Shown: positions 8,843 through 17,870 of the stretch, in pieces
How the letters are laid out: each line of letters starts with the position of its first letter
Numbering within the stretch: position 1 is the first letter of the stretch
From: Rathayibacter sp. SW19
Lineage (GTDB): Bacteria > Actinomycetota > Actinomycetes > Actinomycetales > Microbacteriaceae
Assembly: GCF_030866825.1 (NCBI RefSeq)
Contig: NZ_CP133020.1
Coordinates: 1,364,001-1,428,000, forward strand
DNA: 64,000 nucleotides
Direction of reading: 5' to 3'
Notes under the pieces: model-generated
The model's input: only the letters and a program-made list of their open reading frames with translations
What the model was told of the DNA's origin: nothing
Databases searched by the model: none
Position numbers and translations under genes: made by a program

Positions 8843-10294
8843 TCAGCCAACTGCGGCGAGCGTAGCGCGCGCTCCGTTCTCGAGAAGGGATGCCCGCGCG
8901 GCGATAAATGCAGAACGTAGCCGGGGATCCTTGCCGAGGTCACCGAATACGACGTCGAGGTCTAGGAACGCTCCCGGATGCCGCCTCTCGTCGACCGCGG
9001 CCGCCCGCAGCTGCGGCAATCGTCGGTCGTCGGGCGAGACGCCGGTGGCGGCATCCGGATCCAGGTTGACGCTCCACGCCGCGAGGGTCAGCACCGCCCG
9101 CTCGATCCCGCGGCCAGGGCCAGGGCCGAGGCCTGCGGCGAGCTGCTCGCGCACAACGGGCAGGAGGAACTTCGGGATGCGATCGGAGGCATCCACGATT
9201 TGCCGGGCGAGCGTGTCGCCGACGGCTGGGCTGCGGAAGCGCTCCAGCAGTTGGTCGCGGTATTCGTCGAGGTCGATGCCGGGCACCGGGGGCAGCGTAG
9301 GGATGGCCTCGAGCGTCATGTAGTCGCGCACGAATTCGCCGAGCTGCGCGTCGGTGCAGGCCTCGTCGACGGTGGTGAACCCGGCGAGGATGCCGAGATG
9401 GCTCATCACCTGGTGCGATGCGTTCAGCATCCGCAGCTTCATGAGCTCGTACGGCACGACGTCGGGCACGATCTGCACACCGACCCGCTCGAGCGGTGGG
9501 CGACCGAGGGTGAAGTTGTCTTCGAGCACCCACTGGGCGAACGACTCGGATCGCACCGGCCACCGGTCGCGGACGCTAAAGGCGGCTTCGACGGCATCCC
9601 GAACAGCATCGGTCGTCGCCGGGGTGATGCGGTCGACCATCGAGTTCGGGAACGCGACCGACGCGTGGATCCACTCGGCGAGTTCGGGGTCGATCCGGGC
9701 GGCGAAGCCCGTCACGGCTGCGCGGGCGACATGCCCGTTGCCAGGGAGGTTGTCGCACGACATCACAGTGAAGGGAGGGATGCCGGCATCCCGCCGCCGC
9801 TGGAGTGCCCGCACGAGGAAGCCGAGCACGCTGCGTCGGGGCGCCGTGGGCTCGGCGATGTCGGCGAGGGTGGCATCGTCGTGCGGGTCGAAGACACCGG
9901 TCGCATCGGACACTTCGTAGCCGCCCTCGGTGATCGTCAGAGAGACGATCCGCGTCGACGGTGACGCCAGCTGCCGTGACACCGCATCGGGGTCGTCCGG
10001 CGCGAATAGATAGCGCACGATCGAGCCGATGGTTGCGGCTTCTTCGGCTCCGTCTGGGGCCACGGTCACGAGTGTGTACAGGCCGTCTTGTGCGGCGAGC
10101 GCGTCGCGCATCGCGGCATCCTCCGGCCGAACACCGACCCCGCAGATGCCCCACTCGGTCCACTCGGTGTTCCCGGCTCGCAGCAGCCGGTCGAGGTACA
10201 TCGCCTCGTGCGCGCGGTGGAAGCCGCCGACGCCGAAGTGCACGATCGACGGCGTGACTGCGGCGCGGTCATAGGGGACGGTGAGGGCGGTCAT
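8843..10294 (-). CDS. mannitol dehydrogenase family polyol/sugar-acid dehydrogenase
   Basis: This 483-residue long-chain polyol dehydrogenase would oxidise a polyol to the ketose with NAD(P)+. It shows the Rossmann start IVHFGVGGFHRAHEAMYLDRL, the signature TITEGGYEV, SCDNLPGNGHVARAAV, and the catalytic region FPNSMVDRITP with KLRMLNASHQVMSHLG (catalytic Lys). The start at 10294 has GGAAGGA 6 nt upstream; the next upstream codon at 10327 does not. It is the last gene of the ABC importer operon and lies 113 nt after the binding-protein gene. Members accept mannitol, arabitol, sorbitol, fructuronate or tagaturonate. The operon context fits a hexitol or pentitol better than a uronate. Confidence 0.88.
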   Translation of the reverse strand: MTALTVPYDRAAVTPSIVHFGVGGFHRAHEAMYLDRLLRAGNTEWTEWGICGVGVRPEDAAMRDALAAQDGLYTLVTVAPDGAEEAATIGSIVRYLFAPDDPDAVSRQLASPSTRIVSLTITEGGYEVSDATGVFDPHDDATLADIAEPTAPRRSVLGFLVRALQRRRDAGIPPFTVMSCDNLPGNGHVARAAVTGFAARIDPELAEWIHASVAFPNSMVDRITPATTDAVRDAVEAAFSVRDRWPVRSESFAQWVLEDNFTLGRPPLERVGVQIVPDVVPYELMKLRMLNASHQVMSHLGILAGFTTVDEACTDAQLGEFVRDYMTLEAIPTLPPVPGIDLDEYRDQLLERFRSPAVGDTLARQIVDASDRIPKFLLPVVREQLAAGLGPGPGRGIERAVLTLAAWSVNLDPDAATGVSPDDRRLPQLRAAAVDERRHPGAFLDLDVVFGDLGKDPRLRSAFIAARASLLENGARATLAAVG

Positions 10295-10348
10295 GCGGAA
10301 TCCTTCCAGGGAATCGCCCCGCGACAATCCGAGGGCGCGGGGGAATAC

Positions 10349-10382
10349 GCCGCCCGCGAGTGCTCGTGCACTCGCGGGCGGC
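10349..10382. terminator. strong hairpin between binding-protein and dehydrogenase genes
   Basis: A perfect 14-bp stem (GCCGCCCGCGAGTG / CACTCGCGGGCGGC) closes a 6-nt loop, in the gap between the binding-protein gene and the downstream dehydrogenase. Such hairpins in importer operons often stabilise the binding-protein message or lower downstream expression. There is no T-tract, so full termination is unlikely. Confidence 0.6.
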
Positions 10383-10407
10383 GGTCATCGATCAGCCGAT
10401 ACGGCGA

Positions 10408-11409
10408 TCAACTGCAGGACGACTTGTACAACGCCGCCTGTCCGGCGGAACTGTCCAGATTGTCCTTGGTGACGATCGTGAAGCCGGTCTGGATCTTCGC
10501 GGTGACGGACTTGCCCTGCAATGCGTTGAGCGCCTGCGCCACACCGTCCTGGCCGATGGTGCCCGGCTGCTGGGCGATCAGCGCCTGCACCTGGCCCTCC
10601 TTCAGCTGTTGCACCTGCGCGGGGCCGGCGTCGAATCCGACGAGCGTGATACCGGTCTTGCCGGATTGCTGGATGCCGGTCGCAGAGCCCTGCGAGGCAA
10701 AGAGGTTAGCGGCGAAGATGCCCACGATGTCGGGGTCCTTCTGCAGCGCAGCCGTGACCAGTTGCGCGGCCGTGGCCGGCTGGTTGTGGCTGTACTGCAC
10801 TCCGAGATAGGTGAACTTCGAGTCCTTCGCGGCAGCCTCCTTGAAGCCCTGCTCACGCTGGTCGGTCGTGGTGATGCCGGGGTCGACGCTGATGACGAGC
10901 ACCTTGCCGCCATTCGGGTGCGCCTGCTCAATGGCCTTGAAGGCCGCCGCGCCACCGGCGAGGTTGTCGGAGGAGATCTGCGACACTGCAACCGACGGGT
11001 CGGTCAGGGTGGTGTCAACGAGCACGACCTTGATGCCGGCGGCCTTGGCCGCAGCGATGGGCGCCTGCATGGCCGTCTGGTCGGTCGGGGCGACCAGGAG
11101 GGCATCCGGGTGCGATGCCACGACCGAGTCAACGATCGGCTTCTGTAGCGTCGGGTCGAACTTCGCCGGGCCCTGCGTGGTCACAGTGACGCCGGCGGCC
11201 TTCGCTGCTGCCTCGATGCCGCACTGCATGGTGATGTAGAACTGGTCGCCGATGACGCCCGGCACGAACGCCAGCTTGTAGCTCTTCGCTGCGGAGGAAC
11301 CGCTGGTGCTTGAGCCTCCGGAGCCTCCCGAGTTCGAGCAGCCTGTCAGGGCCAGGGATGCCGCCGCGCCGATGGTGAGGGCACCGAGTATCGCTTTCTT
11401 CCACTTCAT
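10408..11409 (-). CDS. ABC transporter sugar-binding lipoprotein (RbsB family)
   Basis: This 333-residue lipoprotein has a signal ending in the lipobox LALTGC, then a Ser/Gly-rich linker and a type I periplasmic-binding fold. Typical segments are YKLAFVPGVIGDQFYITMQCGIEAAAKAAG, PDALLVAPTD, VVLVDTTLTD, SSDNLAGGAAAF and TLVGFDAG. It should hold the substrate at the outer face of the membrane and feed the permease encoded 83 nt upstream. RbsB-type proteins bind pentoses, hexoses, inositols or polyols. The neighbouring polyol dehydrogenase suggests a polyol or ketose. Confidence 0.92.
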   Translation of the reverse strand: MKWKKAILGALTIGAAASLALTGCSNSGGSGGSSTSGSSAAKSYKLAFVPGVIGDQFYITMQCGIEAAAKAAGVTVTTQGPAKFDPTLQKPIVDSVVASHPDALLVAPTDQTAMQAPIAAAKAAGIKVVLVDTTLTDPSVAVSQISSDNLAGGAAAFKAIEQAHPNGGKVLVISVDPGITTTDQREQGFKEAAAKDSKFTYLGVQYSHNQPATAAQLVTAALQKDPDIVGIFAANLFASQGSATGIQQSGKTGITLVGFDAGPAQVQQLKEGQVQALIAQQPGTIGQDGVAQALNALQGKSVTAKIQTGFTIVTKDNLDSSAGQAALYKSSCS

Positions 11410-11492
11410 GGTGATGTTCCGTTTCTCTGGTAGGGATGGGAATTAGGGATGGTGAATAGGGACGGTAATGAGGGATGGGCTTGTCTGTGAGG

Positions 11493-12568
<1,076 letters not shown>

Positions 12569-12572
<4 letters not shown>

Positions 12573-13342
12573 GACCGGCCCTCCTTGATGATCGCACCGG
12601 TCATCAGCCCCACGAGCTCCTCCATGTTGGTCTCCTTGGCGTTCAGCGTCGCCACGCGGGTGCCCAGTCGCAGCACCTGGATGCGATCGGCCACCTCCAT
12701 CACGGCGGGCATCGAGTGACTGATGAACACCACCGCGATCCCGTTGTCGCTAACCCGGCGAATGGTGTCGAGTACGTTCGCGGTCTGTCGCACGCCGAGC
12801 GCCGCCGTCGGCTCGTCCAGGAAGACGAGCCGGCTCGCCCAGTGCACGGCGCGCGCGATCGCAATCGCCTGCCGTTGCCCACCGGACATCGATCCCACTT
12901 CGGAATTCAGCGATCGCACGGTCGCGCCGAGAGCGTTGAAAGCCCCAGCAGATCGCTTGCGCATCTCCTTGTTGTTCATGAACCCGAACGCGCCGGCGAT
13001 GCCGGATGCCTTGAGCTCACGACCGAGATACATGTTTTGCACGGGATTCAGATGCGGGGCCAGAGCCAGATCCTGGTAGACCGTCTCGATGCCCAGCGCG
13101 CTCACGGCTGACGGGGTGGACATGTCCACCTCTCGACCGTCGAAGCGGATGGTGCCACTGTCGACCGCCAGGCTGCCGGACAGAGCCTTCACGAGGGTGG
13201 ACTTGCCGGCGCCGTTGTCGCCGATCAGCGCAACCACTTCACCCGGATAAATGTCGAAGTTCGCCTCGTTCAGCGCACGCACATGCCCGAACTGTCGGGA
13301 AAGACCCAGTGCCTCCAGCACGGGGACTCGATCATCGGCCAT
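12569..13342 (-). CDS. ABC transporter ATPase, single-domain sugar type (FrcA-like)
   Basis: This 257-residue ATPase has Walker A GDNGAGKST, Q-loop ETVYQDLALAP, signature MSGGQRQAIAIAR, Walker B LVFLDEPTAALG and the switch His in VVFISHSMP. RbsA-type ATPases normally have two such domains in about 500 residues; this is the one-domain form known from fructose-type importers. It is the first gene of a minus-strand operon (ATPase, permease, binding protein, polyol dehydrogenase). The start has GAAGGAG upstream. A promoter with TTGACA inside the LacI-type operator lies about 40-65 nt before the start. Confidence 0.92.
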
Positions 13343-13378
13343 GAGCAGCTCCTTCGCAGTTTCTCGTGTTGTGTGAGT

Positions 13379-13408
13379 AAGCTACGCTGTTCATGACACC
13401 GGTGTCAA
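13379..13408 (-). promoter_or_regulatory. promoter of the ABC importer operon
   Basis: On the minus strand TTGACA (13403-13408) and TAGCTT (13379-13384) are separated by 18 nt. The -35 lies inside the palindrome TGACACCGGTGTCA, so a repressor bound there would block RNA polymerase. Assignment is by sequence match only. Confidence 0.6.
13394..13407. promoter_or_regulatory. LacI-type operator, copy 1 (TGACACCGGTGTCA)
   Basis: This 14-bp perfect palindrome with a central CG is typical for LacI-family operators. It lies between the divergent ABC importer operon (minus) and the SDR gene (plus). Identical copies occur at 15469-15482 and 22339-22352. The LacI regulator encoded at 17871 is the natural candidate to bind it. 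Confidence 0.8.
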
Positions 13409-13426
13409 GCTATTGGATGCCGATGT

Positions 13427-13464
13427 GATCACAGCGTGATCAAAGCGCGATCAAACTTCGATCA
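13427..13464. promoter_or_regulatory. four GATCA boxes with 11-bp spacing
   Basis: GATCA starts at 13427, 13438, 13449 and 13460, exactly 11 bp apart, upstream of the SDR gene. The first lies in the small palindrome TGTGATCACA. Regular spacing of one helical turn suggests a binding array on one face of DNA. Function is inferred. Confidence 0.45.
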
Positions 13465-13484
13465 ACCCAGGATGGAGCACCTCC

Positions 13485-14213
13485 ATGACCGAATTCAACG
13501 GCCGTAGCATCCTCGTCACCGGAGCTGGCGGCGGGATCGGCGGCGAAGTCGTGCGCCAGCTCGTCGCCGCAGGCGCCGACGTTCTGGCGTCCGGCCGCAC
13601 CGCAGACTCACTGGAGGCGATCGCCGCCGAAACCGGATGCCGCAGCCTCCCGTTCGATCTCGAGTCGGAGGATTCGGTGCGCGCCGCCATCGAAGGCGTC
13701 GACCTGTACGGCGTCGTCAACTGCGGCGGCTGGGGCGGCGAGATCGCCACGCCCATGGAAACCGACATCGACGTCTTCGACCGCGTGATGCGCGTCAACG
13801 CGCGCGGATCACTGCTCGTGACCAAGTACGCCTCACGGGAGATGATCCGAGTCGGCACGGGCGGCGCGATCGTCAACGTGTCAAGTCAAGCCTCGCTTGT
13901 CGCGCTCGCGGGCCATATCTCCTACGGCTCGTCGAAGGCTGCCCTCGACAACATCACCCGCGTCTCCGCGTTGGAGCTCGGCGGTTATGGCATCCGCGTC
14001 AACAGTGTCAACCCCACCGTCGTCATGACGCCGATGTCGGCCTGGTACTGGGGACGCCCTGATATCGAAGGGCCGTTCCTCGACGCCATGCCGTTGCACC
14101 GCTGGGCCACCGAAGCCGAGATCGCTGCGCCGATCGTGTTCCTGCTGAGCGACGGCGCATCCATGATCTCCGGGGTTTCGCTGCCCATCGACGGCGGCTA
14201 CACCGCCCGCTGA
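13485..14213 (+). CDS. short-chain dehydrogenase/reductase (L-xylulose/carbonyl reductase-like)
   Basis: This 242-residue classical SDR has the cofactor loop TGAGGGIG, VNCGG in place of the common NNAG, the catalytic Ser in VNVSSQAS and YGSSK, and the C-terminal LPIDGGYTAR. The stretch VNSVNPTVVMTPM is typical of dicarbonyl/L-xylulose reductases and related polyol enzymes. It probably interconverts a polyol and a ketose with NAD(P). It is divergent from the ABC importer operon and shares the operator at 13394. The start has a GGAG sequence 9 nt upstream, which is itself in a small inverted repeat (GGAG-CAC-CTCC). Confidence 0.88.
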   Translation: MTEFNGRSILVTGAGGGIGGEVVRQLVAAGADVLASGRTADSLEAIAAETGCRSLPFDLESEDSVRAAIEGVDLYGVVNCGGWGGEIATPMETDIDVFDRVMRVNARGSLLVTKYASREMIRVGTGGAIVNVSSQASLVALAGHISYGSSKAALDNITRVSALELGGYGIRVNSVNPTVVMTPMSAWYWGRPDIEGPFLDAMPLHRWATEAEIAAPIVFLLSDGASMISGVSLPIDGGYTAR

Positions 14214-14245
14214 GCGGGCCGGTCAACTCACACTGAGCCAGCCGA

Positions 14246-15445
14246 TCAGCTCACAAGCAGGAGGCGCAATCCGCCCGCGACCTGCTCGACGCGCACGCGG
14301 TCGAGACCGTCGACGACAGCGGATGCGGCAGCCAGCTCGTCAAGCGATCCGGTGCCGGTGACGGCGAGCACGTGGCATCCGGCCGCCCGCGCCGACGCAA
14401 TGCCGGCCGGCGCGTCTTCGATGACGAGGCAACGGCCGGGGTCGACGCCGAGGCGCTCGGCTGCGATCAGGTAGGGCTCCGGGTCGGGCTTGCCGTGCGT
14501 GACTTCCTCGGCCGTGACCCACACGGCGGGCCGTGACAGGCCGGTGGCTTCCATCCGCGCCGACGCGATGGGCACGGTGCCCGACGTGACGATCGCCCGG
14601 CGCTGCTCGGGCAGCGACGCCCAGAACGCCGGCGCGCCGCGCACCGCGCGCACACTCAGCGCATCGGCGACCTCCATGCGCTCGATCCGCTCGAGCGCTT
14701 CGATCTGGCACTCCGGCTCGATCAGCGCGGACACGAGCGTTCGTGCCGGGCGACCGTGGTTGGCATGAAGCGCGTCGGCCGACACGCCGTAATGGTCTGC
14801 CCAGCGTCGCCACGAGCGGGCGACGGATGCCGTCGAATCGATGAGCGAACCGTCGAGATCGCACAGCACTGCGTCGTACGTCGAGCTGAAGATTATCGCG
14901 TCTGCGGCAACAGGCATCCGATCGCCGAGCGCGGGAAAGAGCCGCGCCAGCTGCTGCACTGTGCTGAGGTCGGCGTCGAGCTCGATGACCGGCACGCGCA
15001 CGTCGGGCGCCGGCTGATCCGGGCGAAACTCGTCGCGAGCGGCATCGCGATCTGATCGGCGTGCCGCGAACAACGCGGGGTCGCCGACGATGCGCACCAC
15101 CTGGAGGGGACCGCAGGCATTCTGCAGGTCATCCCACGCCACGCCTCCGCCGAGTTCAGCCGTGAACGGGGCAACGAGCACCGCTCCGCCGGTGGTGGCG
15201 ATCACATCCCGCGCCACCGTGCGCAAGGCCGCATAACGCCCGTTACGGATTGCACCGGCATCCGGCCCGGTCAGCCAATGTTCGCTGGCGGGCAGGGCGT
15301 CGAGCAGCGGATTGGTCACGCTGTCGAGGTCGATCAGCGGCAGTCGCAGTTCGAAGGCGAGTGCCCGGCCGAGAGTGCTCTTGCCGCTGCCGGCCTCACC
15401 GCTGATGGCAATCGAACGGGGCGCCACTTGACAGGAATCGTGCAC
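14246..15445 (-). CDS. fusion protein: P-loop (gluconokinase-like) kinase + HAD phosphatase
   Basis: This 399-residue protein has two enzymes in one chain. Residues about 15-190 form a P-loop kinase domain (GEAGSGKSTLGRALA, then LIDLDSV as in gluconate/shikimate-kinase-like enzymes, and an Arg-rich lid AARRSDRDAARDEF). Residues about 200-390 form a HAD hydrolase of the beta-phosphoglucomutase/phosphatase type: motif I LCDLDGSLID, motif II VTSGT, motif III HGKPDP, motif IV IEDAPAGI. The start chosen is GTG at 15445, 7 nt after a TATAGT box, i.e. leaderless. The ATG at 15467-15469 lies upstream of that box and has no ribosome site. It is divergent from the FGGY kinase gene with a shared operator. 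A kinase joined to a phosphatase suggests salvage, proofreading or a phosphate shift on a sugar. Confidence 0.8.
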   Translation of the reverse strand: MHDSCQVAPRSIAISGEAGSGKSTLGRALAFELRLPLIDLDSVTNPLLDALPASEHWLTGPDAGAIRNGRYAALRTVARDVIATTGGAVLVAPFTAELGGGVAWDDLQNACGPLQVVRIVGDPALFAARRSDRDAARDEFRPDQPAPDVRVPVIELDADLSTVQQLARLFPALGDRMPVAADAIIFSSTYDAVLCDLDGSLIDSTASVARSWRRWADHYGVSADALHANHGRPARTLVSALIEPECQIEALERIERMEVADALSVRAVRGAPAFWASLPEQRRAIVTSGTVPIASARMEATGLSRPAVWVTAEEVTHGKPDPEPYLIAAERLGVDPGRCLVIEDAPAGIASARAAGCHVLAVTGTGSLDELAAASAVVDGLDRVRVEQVAGGLRLLLVS

Positions 15446-15452
15446 AGGACCC

Positions 15453-15458
15453 ACTATA
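15453..15458 (-). promoter_or_regulatory. -10 box of the leaderless kinase-phosphatase gene
   Basis: TATAGT on the minus strand lies 7 nt before the GTG at 15445. TGACAC, part of the operator at 15469-15482, lies 18 nt upstream as the -35. The transcript would start at or next to the start codon. Confidence 0.6.
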
Positions 15459-15466
15459 GAGGCATT

Positions 15467-15484
15467 CATGACACCGGTGTCATG
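15467..15484. promoter_or_regulatory. LacI-type operator, copy 2 (18-bp palindrome)
   Basis: CATGACACCGGTGTCATG is a perfect 18-bp palindrome that contains the 14-bp core shared with 13394 and 22339. It lies between the divergent kinase-phosphatase gene and the FGGY kinase-aldolase-lacI unit, and covers the -35 of the minus promoter. Confidence 0.8.
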
Positions 15485-15517
15485 GTTTCAGGCACCTGCG
15501 ATGAGAGGAAGCGTTCC

Positions 15518-16858
15518 ATGCCCGCACCGTCACCTCTCACCGCGGGCATCGACCTCGGCAGCACGTCATTGAAAATGCTGGTGTCCGACGCGGACGGCAG
15601 CCAGATCGCGTGCGAACAGGTGCCGACCCCGTGGCGCACCGGTCGGGGCGGGACCACCGAATTGGATGCCGTGGCCCTGCGCACCGCCATTGACGACTTG
15701 GTCGCCGCCACCGGTGCTGCGCTGCCCGCCGACACCGTCGTTGAGGCGATCGGCATCGCAGGCATGGGCGAGACCGGATTCCTCGTCGATGACGAGCTGA
15801 ACGTGGCCGCACCCGCGTTCGCGTGGTTCGATCCGCGCGGCGCCGCTGAAGCCGCATCCTTTTCGCCCGAACTGCGGGCCGAGTTCGCCGGGCGCACCGG
15901 CCTGCCGCTCGGCGCGCAGGTGTCGCTGGCCAAATTGGCCTACGAGCGGAGTCGCGGTATTGCCCTTGAGAGCTTCCGCTGGCTGAACATCCCCGAATTC
16001 GCGGCCGCGCACCTCGGCGGCGACGTCGCCGCCGAATACTCGCTGGCGTCCCGCACCGGTTTACTCGACCAGAACACGGGGGAGCCGTGGTCGCTCGCAC
16101 TAGCCGAGCTCGGCGTCGGGCGAGAATTCATCCCGCCTCTGCGAGGAGCAGGAACGTCGTGGGGGGCGGCATCCGCTGTTCGTTCGGGGCCGTTCGCGGG
16201 CGCGGCGCTCACCGTCGCCGGCCACGATCATCTCGTGGCGGCTGAGGCGATGGGTTCGCTGCAACCGGGCCGTTATCACGTGTCGATGGGCACCGCCGAG
16301 GTGATCCTGCGTGTCACGGACCGGCCGCTGTCGCCCGAAGCCCGCGGCCGCCTTGCGGGCAGTCTGATCAACGAGGTGCGCCATATCGTGCCGGGACGGC
16401 ACGTCATCGTCGCCGGCGTCAAGAGCGGCTTGTTGCTGCGGCGGGCACTGCAACTCGCCGGTGTCAGCGACCGGGCGGGGCGTGATCGGCTCGACGACGA
16501 CGTGTGCGAACTGCCCTACGAGGGCGCACTGCCCGACGGCGCCCTGGTGGCATCCGGCGCCCGCAACGACGACGGCGTGCTGCAGCTGGAAATCCGAAGC
16601 GACGGCGTGAGCCCGGCGGAGCTGTTCGGCGCGGTGCTGAGGCACAGCAACGACGAGATCCGCATGCTTCTGAACGCCATCGAACGTGAGCTGCCGCCCG
16701 CCACCACGACCATTCTCACCGGCGGCTGGGCGAGCATGTCCAGCGTTCGGCGTGCACGCAGCCGCGTGCTTCCTGACCTCACGGTCTCATCACGCGAGCA
16801 GGACACCGCCCATGGTGCCGCGCTGCTCGCCCGTACCCTGCTAAGGAGCAGCCCATGA
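15518..16858 (+). CDS. FGGY-family carbohydrate kinase 1
   Basis: This 446-residue FGGY kinase phosphorylates a sugar or polyol with ATP. The N-terminal ATPase motif is GIDLGSTSLKMLVSDADG, the hinge/substrate region is AFAWFDPRG with TGL, and the C-terminal domain has VAGHDHLVAAEA, SMGTAEV and LTGGWASM. The start at 15518 has AGAGGAAG 6 nt upstream. It overlaps the aldolase gene by 4 nt. It is clearly paralogous to the kinase at 19832-21268 over its whole length. FGGY enzymes acting on ketoses often phosphorylate C1 or C5; the substrate is unknown. Confidence 0.88.
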   Translation: MPAPSPLTAGIDLGSTSLKMLVSDADGSQIACEQVPTPWRTGRGGTTELDAVALRTAIDDLVAATGAALPADTVVEAIGIAGMGETGFLVDDELNVAAPAFAWFDPRGAAEAASFSPELRAEFAGRTGLPLGAQVSLAKLAYERSRGIALESFRWLNIPEFAAAHLGGDVAAEYSLASRTGLLDQNTGEPWSLALAELGVGREFIPPLRGAGTSWGAASAVRSGPFAGAALTVAGHDHLVAAEAMGSLQPGRYHVSMGTAEVILRVTDRPLSPEARGRLAGSLINEVRHIVPGRHVIVAGVKSGLLLRRALQLAGVSDRAGRDRLDDDVCELPYEGALPDGALVASGARNDDGVLQLEIRSDGVSPAELFGAVLRHSNDEIRMLLNAIERELPPATTTILTGGWASMSSVRRARSRVLPDLTVSSREQDTAHGAALLARTLLRSSP

Positions 16859-17736
16859 ACGACCTCACCACCATCGAACGCCGTGCCCTGCAGCGGATCT
16901 CCACTGACCGCGGCAACATGCTCGTCATCGCCGCCGACCAGCGCAACAGCATGAAGGCTGTCGTGCAGGATGCGCCGGAAGCGGGCATCACCGCTGCCGA
17001 GCTCGCCGTCATCAAGGCCGATCTGGTTCAGCACCTGGCCAATCACGCCCCGGCAATTCTGCTCGACCCCGAGGTGGCGCTGCCCGGCATCGTCGATGAT
17101 CGCGTGCTCACCCGCGACACCGCGCTCGTCGTGGGAATGGATTCCTCGGGTGCCGACGTTGTCGACGGCCTGAAATACACGAACTTCGTACCCGGCATCA
17201 CCGCCCGGCAGGTGCGTGACTTCGGCGGCGATGCCGCCAAGATGCTCTACTACACGCGCCCCGACCGGCAACCGCACGATGCCCGCCTGCTGCGCGACTT
17301 GGACACCGCCATCGCCGACTGCGACCGTGAGGGCGTGCTTTTGGTTGTGGAGCTGCTCACCTATCGCCTGGAGGAGGAGACGGAGCACGAATACCAGGCC
17401 AAGTTCACCGACCTCGTCGCCGACGGGGCGCGCCTTGCTATCGAGCATGGCTCGAAGGTGTTGAAGCTGCAGTATCCGGGATCGGCAGACGGATGCCGCT
17501 CCGTGACGGATGCCGCGGGGGGCGTCCCCTGGGCGGTGCTGTCTGCGGGCGTCGATCACGAGACCTTCCTCGGCCAGGTGCAGGTCGCGATGGCGGGCGG
17601 GGCATCAGGCGCGATGGCCGGCCGCGCCGTTTGGAAGGACGCCCTGTCGTTCGATCCGATCCGTCGCGAGGAACTGCTCACGGGCCGCGCGCTGCCGCGT
17701 CTGTACGAATTGCAGGCGGCCGTCGATGGGCTCTGA
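16855..17736 (+). CDS. class I aldolase, LacD/YihT-like (tagatose-bisphosphate or sulfofructose-phosphate aldolase family)
   Basis: This 293-residue TIM barrel has family segments LVIAADQRNSMK, APAILLDPEVALPG, VVELLTYR, VLKLQYPG (Schiff-base Lys), PWAVLSAGVDHETFL and AMAGGASGAMAGRAVW. LacD cleaves tagatose 1,6-bisphosphate and YihT cleaves 6-deoxy-6-sulfofructose 1-phosphate; both give dihydroxyacetone phosphate and an aldehyde. It overlaps the FGGY kinase by 4 nt and is followed by the LacI gene. It would split the phosphorylated ketose made by the kinases of the cluster. The exact bisphosphate is not known. Confidence 0.8.
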   Translation: MNDLTTIERRALQRISTDRGNMLVIAADQRNSMKAVVQDAPEAGITAAELAVIKADLVQHLANHAPAILLDPEVALPGIVDDRVLTRDTALVVGMDSSGADVVDGLKYTNFVPGITARQVRDFGGDAAKMLYYTRPDRQPHDARLLRDLDTAIADCDREGVLLVVELLTYRLEEETEHEYQAKFTDLVADGARLAIEHGSKVLKLQYPGSADGCRSVTDAAGGVPWAVLSAGVDHETFLGQVQVAMAGGASGAMAGRAVWKDALSFDPIRREELLTGRALPRLYELQAAVDGL

Positions 17737-17769
17737 CGATGGGCACTGACGATGGGCACTGACGATGGG
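17735..17769. repeat. 13-bp tandem repeat at the end of the aldolase gene
   Basis: GACGATGGGCACT is repeated 2.7 times immediately after and over the stop codon of the aldolase gene, before the LacI gene. It looks like a slippage repeat and has no evident function. Confidence 0.6.
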
Positions 17770-17870
17770 CTCGACACGCGGCGCGCGCGCAGATGCGCAG
17801 CCGGTACTCTGGCGAAGGCACGATTGACGTCGGGGGTGCCTGAGCGCTGCAGTTCGGGGAGGGGGAGACT

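Noticed and set aside
8978..9964. 328-codon plus-strand frame opposite the polyol dehydrogenase
   Set aside because: It is a shadow frame of a clear dehydrogenase gene.
15278..15517. Longer N-terminus for FGGY kinase 1
   Set aside because: It would read through the divergent operator and promoter; the ribosome site and the family start favour 15518.
17770..17870. Search for a fourth TGACACCGGTGTCA before lacI
   Set aside because: No copy or half-site pair was found in the gap, so direct autoregulation of lacI is not claimed.
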